Shown here: positions 11,223 through 22,099 of the stretch, piece after piece
Position numbering within the stretch: the stretch's first letter is position 1
Layout: each line of letters opens with the position of its first letter
Made by a program: the position numbers and the translations under genes
Notes under the pieces: generated by a model
The model's input: the letters and a program-made list of their open reading frames with translations, nothing else
Told to the model about the DNA's origin: nothing
Database searches by the model: none
NCBI GenBank assembly: GCA_964058845.1
Contig: CAXKVR010000284.1
Location: forward strand, 1-64,000
Length of the DNA stretch: 64,000 nucleotides
Origin: Carex sylvatica
Lineage: Eukaryota > Streptophyta > Magnoliopsida > Poales > Cyperaceae
Direction: 5' to 3'

Positions 11223-11463
11223 AAAAAAAAAAAATTTTAAAAAAAAAATTAAAAAAAAAAATTTAAAAAAAAAAAAAAAAAAAATTCTCTGACCGCCGAA
11301 TTTCTGGGCGGTCCGGAAAAAAAATTAAAAAAAAAAAAAAAAAAATCTCGGACCGCCGAAAAATGGGGCGGTCAGGGCATTTTTAAAAATTCGGCTCCAA
11401 CCCTGTTATTTTTAATAATTTGTTTTTTTTTTTGGGTATTTTTAAAAATGTCGGCGGTTTGTG

Positions 11464-12180
11464 TACTGCATTAGTCAAAATTACTTTGTTAAAATTATTA
11501 CCAAAAAAGAGAGACCACTGGAATACAGTGTGGCTCGTTGTTCAATATAACTTTTGGAATGAATAAATTTATGTGTCAAATCTTAAGAGTGTATTATTTA
11601 ATTGCAGTTGTAATGTAAAAAATTGGTGTCAAATTAGGACCCAGTTTTGATTTCCTTCCTTGTTATTTTTTTCTGGATTTGTTTTTTTTTTTTAAATTTT
11701 ATTTTAGTTAATATTTTTTAAAAACATTTTGTAAAACTTTTTTTATTAAAAATAATAATAATGTAAATTCATCAGTTGACAATTAGTTCCTTGAACACCA
11801 TGAACTTAAATATATATATATATACAAAACCCAAGATAATCATACTAAAACAAATTGATGATGGAGGCACATAAACACAGAGAAAAAAAGGACTTGCCGC
11901 CCTGATCTAAATTATCTGTCAAACTATAATTTTTTAAATAATTATAAAATTAAGATCCAATCTGTTGACCTCATCCTATCCGATTAAGACATTAATTTGA
12001 TTGTCAGGAGATTATGCTGGATGAAAGTTTACGGGAATAAAAATCACAAATTAATTAATGAGCATTAAAATGATTATGAGAATGTATGAAAACGAATGTT
12101 GGTTGTACGTACCGTGGATACAGTTGTGAGAAGTCATAATATTTTTTTTTCTAAATGGCTTGCTATCAATATAATTATAC
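11464..12180. other. Intergenic, no gene seen
   Basis: AT-rich sequence with a short TA run near 11812-11824. Nothing recognisable. Confidence 0.5.
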
Positions 12181-12188
12181 GTATTAAT

Positions 12189-13034
12189 CAAGGTTCTAAA
12201 TAGCATTTATCGCGTCATAGTGGGAAGTCTACAAAAAAAGCTATAGCGAATAGCGTCGCTATAGCGAAAGCTATGCTACATAGCATTTTCTTATTTTTAT
12301 AAAAAAAATATATCATATATTTGTACTAAATATCAACATTACCTAAGTCTCATAAAACAATAAATAACATCAAATTGATTAAAAAATTATAATATTCATT
12401 TTGAACCAATACAAAGTCCAAATTACAACTCAAAATATCCATAATAATACTAATATCATAAACTATCGATCTTTTTCTATTCAAAATATATTCAGCATCA
12501 TGACATAATCTATCTTTTTTCTATTTAAATTTCAAAATAACCTAGACATCATGGCATAATTAACTATCTTAATCTATTCAAAATATTCAAACTACTATAT
12601 AGTAAGTATTTTTTTGTTACTTCAAGAAATATATTAATATATTCAATCTGAGCCTTTATTTAAAACCCATATAAATTGAAAAAAAAAACTCATGTTACAT
12701 AGCGCATTGTAGCTTCTTTATTTGATTTCATTTGATGGATCTCTCATTTAATAATTAATAGTTTAATATAAAGCTTAGTATGTCAATTGAAAAAATCACG
12801 GTTAAAATTCAATCTGAGACTTTATTTAAAGCCCATATAAATTGAAAAGAAAAAAAAAAAACTCATGTTGCATAGCGCGCTATTTACGCTACACGCTATG
12901 CGCTATAGCAGACCACTATTACCGCTATAGCGTCCATAGCTCAAATAACGCGTTTTGATGCCATAACTTAGCGTTTTGATGCCATAACTTAGCGTTTAGA
13001 GTCCAAAAACGCTATAGCGCTATTTAGAACACTG
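12189..13034. mobile_element. Non-autonomous hAT element (TTCTAAATAGC type)
   Basis: The left end CAAGGTTCTAAATAGC and the complement of the right end, CAGTGTTCTAAATAGCGC, are hAT-type terminal repeats. The flanks GTATTAAT (12181-12188) and ATATTAAT (13035-13042) are 8-bp duplications differing at one base. The interior is rich in GCTATAGCG motifs and carries a near-repeated block at about 12405-12720 and 12800-12880. Length 846 bp. Related copies lie near 33640, 47484 and 59232. Confidence 0.85.
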
Positions 13035-13042
13035 ATATTAAT

Positions 13043-14570
13043 TATTATTAATATAATTAAATAAAGTATATTAAACAATAACATAACAATACTTATTTTT
13101 ATTAATGATTATTTCATAACGGGCTTTTGCTCGTAAACTTGTTATCAAATCACCCTAAAAATAAATTAAAAATTTAATTAGTAAATTGGATAATATTGAT
13201 GTTTAATTTGCTTGAGCGAAAATATAATAATGGTTTCTATAATTTTGTTATAATGAAAATTATTAAATGACAATGGTTGGAGGAAAAAAAAAAACACTAA
13301 TGGTAGTGCTTGGATTTAATGAGATGGATGTTTTGTTGTTATTCCCCAATTTTGTTATACATGGAATTACGTGCTAATTAATGTTGTAGACCTGATTGAG
13401 TAGTTGTCGGAAGAAATAAAGATGGTAGTGGTTGTATTTAATGAGATGAATATTTTCTTGTTCTTTTTTCCTTGAAGTAGGCTGTTTCATTTAATGAAAT
13501 GGATGATATTAGGTTAATGATAAATAATGATGTGTGGTTAAGATGTATTTATTGATCTAGCTATTGACAAGAAAAAGTACCAATAATATTTGTACAAAGG
13601 GTTCAAATACCTTAACTTAATTTTTATCTCCGCCTTCATTTAAAAAAATATATTAACTTAAAATTTAAAACTTAAAATTTAAAATAAAACTATTAGATAG
13701 ATCTGTATTATTTTCTCTATGTTTATAGATAAGTGTATATTTTCTTATTCTCTATGTCTCTATATCATTTTCTCTATGCTCATGGTTATCCGCTCCTGAA
13801 TGCAACTGTATTGAAATAATAAATTTACAGTTACATAAAATAAATAATATTTGATTAATGCCAGTTATGCATATATCATGAAAATATTATTCCAATTAGT
13901 TCAAAATTCCATTCGATTTCCTCTCTCTCCCTCTCTCTCTCTCTCTTTTTTTTTTTTTTTTTTATCAGAATAGCTTCATCCATAAAAAAATAATCATGGA
14001 TGTTGTGCAACCGAAAACAACCCCATTTTCCTCATAAAAAATTGCTGTCTACCAACGAAACTGTTCATTAACCAATGATCTTATTTGGCAAAACGGGACA
14101 GCAAAGCATGTGCACGGAAAACGATGCATACTGACAGGTCTTTAATTAATTGGATATAAGTCGCTGTTTGCATTGATATATAAGAAGCTACGTATATGAA
14201 TACATGATAAGCACTAGTTGCATATATTTTAATTCAAAGTACATAAACAATGAAAGACAAAATTATTAAGAAAATTGTACAACAATTATCCATATACTAA
14301 AAAAAAGTACACTTAGAAATGTTTCTCCTGCTATCCTCATAAATCATGACAAGTCAGCAAAATATGCCATGTCATCAAACAAAGTGAATAGCTGTAAATT
14401 AATACGGTGAAATAAAAATAACTACAATAATCTCTTGTACCCACTAAGAATATATCAGCGTGAAACTGCTACACAATAATTCATTTTTTTTTTCTACGAC
14501 GTTTACTTTTTTTTTTTTTCTCTCTCTCTTCCTTTTGCAAGCCACAAAACCTTCTCCTAAAAAAGCCCTC
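13043..14570. other. Intergenic, upstream of the ILR1-like gene
   Basis: No gene seen. A CT microsatellite running into poly(T) lies at about 13920-13964, and a further CT/T tract at about 14503-14535 sits just ahead of the gene. Confidence 0.5.
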
Positions 14571-14580
14571 TATTGTATTT

Positions 14581-14586
14581 TATAAA
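14581..14586 (+). promoter_or_regulatory. Candidate TATA box of the ILR1-like gene
   Basis: TATAAA lies 44 bp before the chosen ATG (14625), followed by a pyrimidine-rich stretch (TCCCCTCCCCTCTTCT). If used, the 5' leader would be only about 10-15 nt, which is short, so a more upstream promoter remains possible. Confidence 0.4.
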
Positions 14587-14624
14587 GCATTCAGTAGAGG
14601 TCCCCTCCCCTCTTCTACAAAGCA

Positions 14625-17606
14625 ATGTTGCAATCTTTGTTAGACAAAGCAAATGACACCGAATTCACCGATTGGTTAGTGTCGGTTCGACGAAGGATCC
14701 ATCAATGGCCGGAGTTGGCATTTCATGAAGTGAGAACTAATGAATTGATCAGGTTCGAGTTAGATCAGCTAGGGATCAAGTACACCACGCCCATTGCGCA
14801 AACGGGTCTCGTGGCTACAATTGGGTCGGGATCAGGTCTGGTTTTCGGCCTCAGAGCAGATATGGATGCTCTTCCTTTACAGGTACATAATAATATTTTG
14901 ACTTTTGTGAAATACTGTAATAAAATCAAGCAACTTATTATACCATTTTTCTTTTGAAATTCTTTCAACATGCATGAATTGAACTGTTTGATTACAATTT
15001 TACAAATCAAATGTATAATGATATGTCTGATACTATTATTTAAAGTTATTCTAAAAGAAAATATATTCAGAAGAGGGGTTGGAAAATGAGGCAACATTTG
15101 TAGATGTGAAAAAAAAAAACTAAAAATTATTAATCAATAATGCTCTTAATTAAATCTCAAACTTTGGACTTATCATGACAAGCAATCTCCTAATTAAATA
15201 TTTATTGATAACTGATCAGAACTTTTGACTTATGGCAATTATGTCAGTGTACCAATTAAATAATTAATGCAGCATTTATTGGGCAATTGAATCTCCAAGC
15301 AATAACATTATAGGAATTAACTAGGAAGGTTCTCTTTGCCAATTTTAGTTATACTAGCTTTCACAAAAGAATATAAATTATGATACAATTAGTTTATGTG
15401 CATTTTCTTTTCTTTTTAAGGAAATGGTTGAATGGGAGTATAAAAGCAAGGTGGATGGAAAAATGCATGCATGTGGCCATGATTTACATGTCACCATGCT
15501 TCTAGGTGCTGCTAAACTTCTCCAACAACACAAGGATCAATTGAAGGTAAGATGTATAACAAATTAACTTTAATTTTTTTTGGGAAATTAAAGAATTTAT
15601 CAGCTGAGATAAAAAATCTTGCTGAAATTTTATTCAAAAAATTCAAAATTTTAGAGAGATTTGTTCAGTAATGGTGTCAAACAAACAAGGGCCATTAATT
15701 GGGATAAATTTGTCACTATTTTTTTTTGAAAGATTCTAACTAATATTTTTCAAAAGAAAATTCTTAAGATTGCTTAAAATTTCAACTTTATTGAACAAAT
15801 TTAAACAATCTTCTACATTTGCACCATTACAAATAAGCTCCTTTATTAATTGGGATCAATTTCTCACTAATTTGTTTGTAAGAAAAAATAATTCATTAAG
15901 ATTGTTGAAAATTTCAACTATTTTTAAAGGGTAGTGTAAAACTTATATTTCAACCGGGTGAAGAAGGCCATGCCGGTGCATACCACATGATAAAAGAGGG
16001 CGCTCTGAAGGACGTGCAAGCCGCATTCGCCATGCATGTGAATTCATTACTCCCTGTTGGTCACCTTAGCGCGAAGCCGGGGCCCCTTCTGGCAGCTTCC
16101 GGAAGGTTCCACGCGACTATAACGGGTAAAGGTGGCCATGGGGCTATGCCACATGAAGCTATCGATCCGGTTGTCCCCATGGCCTTCACCGTTCTCGCAC
16201 TTCAACCTCTGGTGTCTCGTGAAACAAACCCGCTCGACAGTAGCGTAAGTTTTATCTTTTTTATTAGTTTAAATTAATTCATAATAACAACACTAATAAT
16301 AAAATAACTTAAACAGTATTTTTAATTCTAGAAATGTATAAAATATTTTGTAAAGAATCAGAAACTATAAAGCCGTTGATTCGGTTACTTCTAGTACATC
16401 GAAAAAAAATCATCTTTCTTCTTTCCAATATAATATTTTAATATAATTCTAAAAAAAAATGGATTTGAGAGCCAAAAGAAAAGAAAAATAATAAAATGTT
16501 TTTCTTATTCTCATTGTTTCTTATCTAAACAATAATTTTTTCTTATTCTCATTGTTTCTTATCTAAACAACTATAATTTTTTGAGTGGATAGGTGGTATC
16601 AGTAGGGTTTGTAAAAGCTGGGGAAGGTGCATACAACATACTACCAGAATCTGTAACTTTTGGTGGTACTTACAGGAGCCTCACAAATGAAGGATCTTCT
16701 CATCTTCAAAAAAGGATCAAAGAGGTATCTTATATATGATTAAAATTACACTTAATTAATTTGGTTAAAATAAGTTGTAATATATATGCATTAAATTAAG
16801 AGTAAGAATTTAAATGTTCCATTATTTAAAACTATGATCTTCATATTAAAATGTGTTTGGAGACAAAATTTAATATTATTTTAGAGAACACTTTTACTAG
16901 TTTTTTAAATATGTACATTATTATTTTTCAAAAGATTATGAATCATCCAAAACAATGATTTACCCATTCCAAAAAATAGTAAAAAAAAACTACAAAAAAT
17001 AAATAAATATAAAATTTAGTCTCCAAGCATACAATATTTTAATATAAAGATCATGTAATTCTCATTAACTATTTTAACTTTGAAAATAAATATAGATATG
17101 CGATACATGAGTGGGATACGATCGAAGACAACGAGCCATTTTAACCCCACCTACATTAATTAATATGGTGCAATTTACAAATTCACCAATTATATATGAA
17201 ATCATTACTCTATTTGACTCAGATCATAGAGACACAAGCAACTATACACCGGTGCACTGCTATTGTAGACTTTAGTTTACGAACATATCCTCCGATGGTC
17301 AATGACGAATCAGTATACGAGCATGTCAAATCTGTCGGTGAGAGACTGCTCGGTGGGTCCGACTATGTGCATTTGGCGGAGTCGGGAATGGGTGCAGAAG
17401 ACTTCAGTTTCATGGCACAAGAGATCCCAGCAGCCATGTTTTATATTGGTGTTGCACCTGAATCCATGGACCAGGTCCATTCACTTCACTCCCCACACTT
17501 CTTTGCTAATGAAAAAGCTTTGCCAATTGGTGCTGCATTGCATGCTGGTGTTGCAATTGAATATTTGGAGAAAAAATATACGAGTCTATCCAATGGTCAC
17601 TTCTAA
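14625..17606 (+). CDS. IAA-amino acid hydrolase, ILR1-like (M20D amidohydrolase)
   Basis: The family cleaves indole-3-acetic acid (or related) amino-acid conjugates to free hormone, usually in the ER. Five exons join in one frame: 14625-14882, 15421-15546, 15930-16244, 16593-16724 and 17223-17606, all GT..AG, giving 404 residues. Visible family motifs are [14 protein letters not shown] (about 22-35), [13 protein letters not shown] (75-87), HACGHDLH (102-109), FQPGEEG (135-141), AMHV (162-165), [10 protein letters not shown] in the satellite domain, AEDFS (335-339) and HSLHSPHF (363-370). Expected metal ligands C104, H106, E140, H164 and H366 are all present. Oddities: no N-terminal signal peptide and no C-terminal KDEL-type signal (it ends SLSNGHF), whereas many relatives are 430-440 residues with both. 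A missed upstream exon or a cytosolic form could explain this. A small MITE sits in intron 4. Confidence 0.93.
16830..17075. mobile_element. Degenerate MITE in intron 4 of the ILR1-like gene
   Basis: ATGATCTTCATATTAAAATG..TTGGAGACAAAATTT on the left mirrors AAAATTTAGTCTCCAAGCAT..TTAATATAAAGATCAT on the right. The same core occurs in the foldback elements at 18255, 19330, 61490 and 62492. Ends are eroded and no target duplication is clear. Confidence 0.6.
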
Positions 17607-18254
17607 TTTATATTGTAAATTTTATGTTAATTTTTGTTATTTCTGATAAATTTATTATAGTTTGTTCCTCCACTAATGAGGATTTATTTAATTAAAATAA
17701 CAAATACGCTTCGTTTCAAAATATATCTCGCTGAATATTATTCTTTATTAAATTCAGCTTCTACTATATATAATAAATTTCCAATTCCGCTATTTTAGAA
17801 ACACAAATGCTGATATATATATATATATATATATATTTCTCGAGTAGAGTGCAAATGCATTATGTATTATATATCTCATTCGTTGCCTCATATTCTTATC
17901 TTTGTTTTTATCTTTGTTTTTAAAGGAGAGTCTAGAAATGCAGATAAGGGGGGTCTAAAATTTAAAAGGAAAATGCTTGGCACTCTAACTAAATTGACAC
18001 TCTAACTACTAGGTTAATTAGAAGCACAGAACAAAATTGAACTCAACTCCACATAACAACAAATTGACACTCTAACTACTAGGTTAATTAGAAGCACACA
18101 TGTGACAATTTATAAAGGGGTTAAACTATATAAAACAAAAAAAATCAATAACTTTCAATGTACATGATTAAATTTTATTGAAATAACCAAGATGACTAGT
18201 TAAACATAGATCCGTTTCTATTATTTTCAAAGTCCAAACAGTTAATCCGAATTG
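17607..18254. other. 3' flank of the ILR1-like gene with a 70-bp spaced duplication
   Basis: AT-rich. A TA run lies at about 17813-17837. The block AAATTGACACTCTAACTACT..GAAGCACA occurs at 17991-18028 and again at 18061-18098. No gene. Confidence 0.6.
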
Positions 18255-18485
18255 CTCAATATGATCTCCATATTAAAATATGTTTGAAGATCAAACTTTA
18301 TATTTTTTGAAAATTCTTTACTATTTTTACAAATCTTTGTTTTGCGAAGATTCCAGCCCATCTAAAACCAATGATTTTGTAACTATATATCTAATCCTTT
18401 TTAGAAAAAAAGAATTCAAAAAAATAAAAAATTTGATCTCCAAATATATTTTAATACGAAGATCATACTGAGCCATTCATAATAA
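18255..18485. mobile_element. Degenerate MITE of the GGAGACCAAATTT-core family
   Basis: TATGATCTCCATATTAAAAT on the left mirrors TTTTAATACGAAGATCATA on the right, with AAATTTGATCTCCAAATAT inside. It belongs to the same family as the element at 19330-19744. The ends are not defined. Confidence 0.55.
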
Positions 18486-19329
18486 TTTTCTTTACTATTT
18501 TTTATTTTTTACAATAGGCATTGGAGGTTGCATGTTCAGATCAACGCTCTCGAGACAACAAAAGCAAGACCAGGACATCAAAGAGCAGCACCGCGTAATC
18601 CCCATCCCCTCAAATATAACACTGTTCACATCAAAGAGCAACACCTTCTCTCCGAGATCCGTGACAGATGGCTGCAAGCTCTCGAACACACCAATTACCT
18701 TGCTAGCATCTGGCTTGCTATTAGGGGCAGATCTAAATTTTTTGTCAAGGAGTGGTGGTGGGGGGAGGGAAGCAAAAATATAGCGAATCGGATTTAAACT
18801 CATTAACTAATTTAGCACTTGATAGATTGTATCTCATTAACTAATCAGATTCAAAAAAATTATTTTAATTTTAACTCTAAATTTTCAGGAGAGAGTGGCA
18901 AAGTCAATTGAGAGGTGGGACCGATAGATCTCCACTAGAACTCAAAATTCAATGAAAGTCAGTAGGGGGAGGGGGGGGGGGGGGGGGAGTCGCCCCCCTG
19001 ACATCATGTAGGTCCGCCTCTTGCTTGCTGTTCTTCGCACTCATGGTTATCGTCCCGGTTGAGCATATAACTCTGCAGCTAGTGCAGTTATATATTGTTC
19101 ATCCAAATAAGATATTATGCAGGGAGCTCCTACCTTTATTTCCTTACCATTTGAGTGTCTAATTTAACCGTATGTTTACTTTCTTTGACAGCTGCATATA
19201 TATCTTCCATCAAGTTACGCAATTGACTGGCACTTAAATTTTTGAATACCTTTGATCTGGATCTTCTTAGTGGTGTTTCGAGTGTTAAAAAATTAGTGCT
19301 CTGTCCTGAGTTGAAGGTATATATTATAC
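18486..19329. other. Intergenic with overlapping open frames and a G-run
   Basis: A GC-richer block at 18500-18800 is open on both strands but matches nothing I recognise. Near 18965-18990 there is a long poly(G) run followed by GTCGCCCCCCTGAC..AGGTCCGCCTCTT, which looks like one end of a decayed GGGGCGGA-type hAT repeat. No supported gene. Confidence 0.4.
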
Positions 19330-19744
19330 GAGGAGGGTTTAAATGCACTCAAATTTTGGTGCACCCAAATACATCTTATTTTTCAAATCATTTTTCTCCG
19401 TTTTCAAAGTCCGAATTGTTAATCCGAACTGTTAGATGCGATCTATATATTAAGATGTGCTTGGAGACCAAATTTTACATTTTTTGGAATTGTTTTACTA
19501 TTTTTTTAGATTTATTAAAAATCGCTGTTTTTAGCAAATCTGGACCATAAAAAAACAGCAATTTTCAATAAATCTAAAAAAATAGTAAACAAATTCCAAA
19601 AAATACAAAATTTGGTCTCCAAGCACATCTTAATATATAGATCGCATCTAACGGTTCGGATTGACTGTTTTGACTTTGAAAACGGAGATAAAAGATAGGG
19701 TGCATTTGGGTGCACCAAAATTTGAGTGCATTTGAACCCTCCTC
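19330..19744. mobile_element. Foldback MITE (GAGGAGGGTTTAAATGCACT ends)
   Basis: The left arm GAGGAGGGTTTAAATGCACT.. pairs with the complement of the right end ..AGTGCATTTGAACCCTCCTC over most of its 415 bp, with the turn near 19540. It contains the shared core TTTGGTCTCCAAGCACATCT. The flanks are TA-rich, so the target duplication is unclear. Confidence 0.8.
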
Positions 19745-20708
19745 ATTATATATATATATATATATACAACTTTTCTCAGTCTCATAATATCTACACTTGC
19801 CCAATTTAAAGAGGTGAGCGCACATTAGGAGAGCAAATTAAAGTACAAGCTAATTCAAATCCTTTTGTAAATGACCTGTTAATTTGAGCTGTTGGATCGG
19901 AATCGACGGTCCAGAAATATGTCTCGCTAAAAAATATATCTTGCTGGATATATATATATTTTTTATTAAATTGAGCTCCCGTTATATAAAGGAGTATAAA
20001 GGAGTACGATGACTAATTTAATCATGTTAAATATAGATTTAATATTCACTACAATCATCCTATTATTTTGTTTCTATGTATTTCTATGTATAGATTTAAT
20101 ATAAGCCAATCCACAATAAGATATTTTCTTTCTATGTATTTTGTTTTTGGTTATTTAATTTTAAGAAAACAAAGATTTAATTTGCTTCAAGTTTAAATAT
20201 ATATTGTAATCACAGAAAAACAGGTTTACTTTATTTTTTTTTCTAAAAATGACAATGCATTAATTAGAAAAAAAATGAACGACTATTTACAAAAGTTGTC
20301 CTAATTAAATTCTACTATATCGTCGAACTCGTTTGAATTATATTTACAAAAACCCAAACAAAGTAGGTATTATTTAGTTATATTTGGAAATTACTCCTTG
20401 AAATATATTAGTAGTTGAGAACGTTGCTGTCACACTTCGAAACAATCCGTCACGTATTTCTACATAAGATGTACACTCATCACATATATTATCAATAATA
20501 TTCATAAATCCCACATTCATTTTACAAACAAGAGTCTTACAACAGTGATCACGACATACATGGACTGAATACAAAATAAGATGCAGCTAATCTAACATGG
20601 ATCTTTCCGCTTTTTCTTACTCATGATCTTGTTTGGGTGCGTTGATATTCTTACAACAATAAAATTACAAAAACGGAACAACTTGATACAAATGCTAAGT
20701 GTTTCCTA
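19745..20708. other. 3' flank of the first NHL copy
   Basis: AT-rich array flank. The block at about 19960-20640 recurs at 29100-29540 plus 34316-34640, where a CACTA element has split it. No separate gene is supported. Confidence 0.6.
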
Positions 20709-21332
20709 CTACTGATAGCACTTGACCGGGTTAAAGCTTCCTTGTTTGTTGCTGTTTTGAGATGTGATCAGTTGCAAATTCAGTTTGCATTGATAAGACA
20801 AATGCGCATCATTTCGTACACCTGGTATTAATCCTTTTAACCCAATTTCCAATTCAAAGAATCTCCTCTCATTTGATTTTCTAAAAGGAGCATCATCAAT
20901 GCCTCTGGTACCACCTACACTTGCACTTATGGTATAGTTGCCACTTCTTGAAAAATTAAAGAGGTTGGTCTTTTTTGGTTTAATCCGTAATTCTTGAAGT
21001 TTTACCGAGTCGAATTGCTCCTTGTTGTAGTAAAAATCTACCTCCATGTCGTGATACACTGATGTATCAAACCGACCTCTGTTGTGGATGCTCATAGTAA
21101 AGGTGAGGTTATAGGAAAGACAAGGTGAGGTGCTACTGGTAAGCTCGAACCGGGTCAAGCTGGCATTTGTAATGGTGACCTTTGGTGATCTAAGTAATTC
21201 ATCATCTATGAATATAACAGGCATACAAGCAACAATAATAACAATGAAAGTAATTGCCATGAGAATAATTGCAAGAAGTATAATGGAGTACTTATCATTA
21301 TGTGGTGTCAATTTGGGTCGATCAGAGTTCAC
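20709..21332 (-). pseudogene. NDR1/HIN1-like (LEA_2) protein, copy 1; ATG lost
   Basis: The family is membrane-anchored NHL proteins linked to pathogen and stress responses. The frame encodes 207 residues: a short N-terminus, one transmembrane segment (about 15-42, rich in I/L/V), then the LEA_2 domain with ASLTRFELTSS, PCLSYNLTFTMSIHN (about 70-85), MEVDFYYN (about 95-102) and YQCKLNLQL near the end, closing with KC. Several N-glycosylation sites (NLT, NFS, NYT) fit an extracytoplasmic domain. The codon aligned with the ATG of the other copies is GTG (21332-21330), and the frame has a TAA upstream, so there is no normal start; the next ATG lies inside the membrane segment. Otherwise the frame is intact. 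It may be a recent pseudogene. Confidence 0.75.
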
Positions 21333-21472
21333 GTCTCTTTCCTTTTTGGTGGTCTTTTATGGTTGAGCAAGAAGACTAAGAATTAAGACTCACAACCACC
21401 AAAAGAAATGTGCACAATACACAAGATGTATGACAACCAACCTTTGATTTAATAATAAAATGTAATGCTCTC

Positions 21473-21478
21473 CACGTG
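21473..21478. promoter_or_regulatory. CACGTG (G-box/ABRE-like) upstream of NHL copy 1
   Basis: CCACGTGAG lies about 140 bp upstream of the frame in a block conserved between units. The same CACGTG is present upstream of copy 5 (44932-44937) but is CGCGTG upstream of copy 3 (36184-36189) and missing upstream of copy 4. The block (TAATGCTCTCCACGTGAGAA..GGTTCGAAACTCGG) also resembles tRNA-derived SINE sequence, so regulatory function is uncertain. Confidence 0.3.
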
Positions 21479-21479
21479 A

Positions 21480-22099
21480 GAAGTCTTTGATTCAAAACTC
21501 GGATGAAAGATGCATTATGGATATTAAACAGTTAGATGGCTAGATCCCAATCTTTTCTCAAAATTGGTGATTGATTACAAGCTAGTTCGACCTAGAAGTA
21601 GATTTTGAGAAGTACAAAACAAAGAGATTTGCTTTGTATGGTACGTTCTCTTTACAAGTGAGAACCCTCCTTATAAAGATTGATCCATGACTACTTTTTT
21701 GCTATTAATTATAGATCTAAGCGAAATTTAGACATTTATTTGTTGAAAATTTTAATTTAGTTATTTTTTCATCTGAACTCATTTATTTTTAGAATAACAA
21801 TATTTTCTTTAATTAATTAAAATTACAAACTAATAATATCAGTAAACAATCAAATAACAGTTATGCACTTACCTTGGAATTATCTGCTGGGGATCTTATA
21901 ACACTAATATTAGTACACAATAAAACAAAATTATTCATCTGATGGGAACAACAATACAATGAAATAATGTGGGAAAATATGTAACGAAGCGGGGGAGAAC
22001 AAATAATAAAAAGGAAGGATAACAGTTCAGTCAACTGGGAACAATTGCCTAGCACAAAATCTGTTTTCTACGATAATTCTAAGTTTTTCCTAAAGTACT
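21480..22099. other. Upstream region of NHL copy 1
   Basis: No coding sequence supported. Homologous sequence occurs at 36190-36790 and 41760-42300. A conserved minus-strand AAG/GTAAGT site at about 21873 could be the donor of a 5' leader intron. Confidence 0.45.

Larger units (their letters stand above)
9387..11454. mobile_element. Large foldback element with 177-bp tandem repeats, 9-bp target duplication
   Basis: The outer ends CCGACATTTTTAAAAATACC and the complement of the right end are inverted copies. Both flanks carry the identical 9-mer CGGTTTGTG (9378-9386 and 11455-11463). Inside each arm come GC-rich boxes (GACCGCC..GGCGGT, GGCGGTCCGAG) set between long A or T runs, then 177-bp tandem repeats. 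The left arm holds about six repeats, the right about three in inverse orientation, with the turn near 10690-10720. No transposase is visible. The 9-bp duplication points to Mutator-type mobilisation; that is inference. Confidence 0.85.

Noticed and set aside
14765..15097. Minus-strand frame across exon 1 and intron 1 of the ILR1-like gene
   Set aside because: It is the antisense shadow of a clear coding exon.
18495..18803. Overlapping open frames on both strands at 18.5-18.8 kb as a gene
   Set aside because: No family motif, no splice partners, and open frames in three readings at once, as expected from a short GC-richer stretch between MITE remnants.
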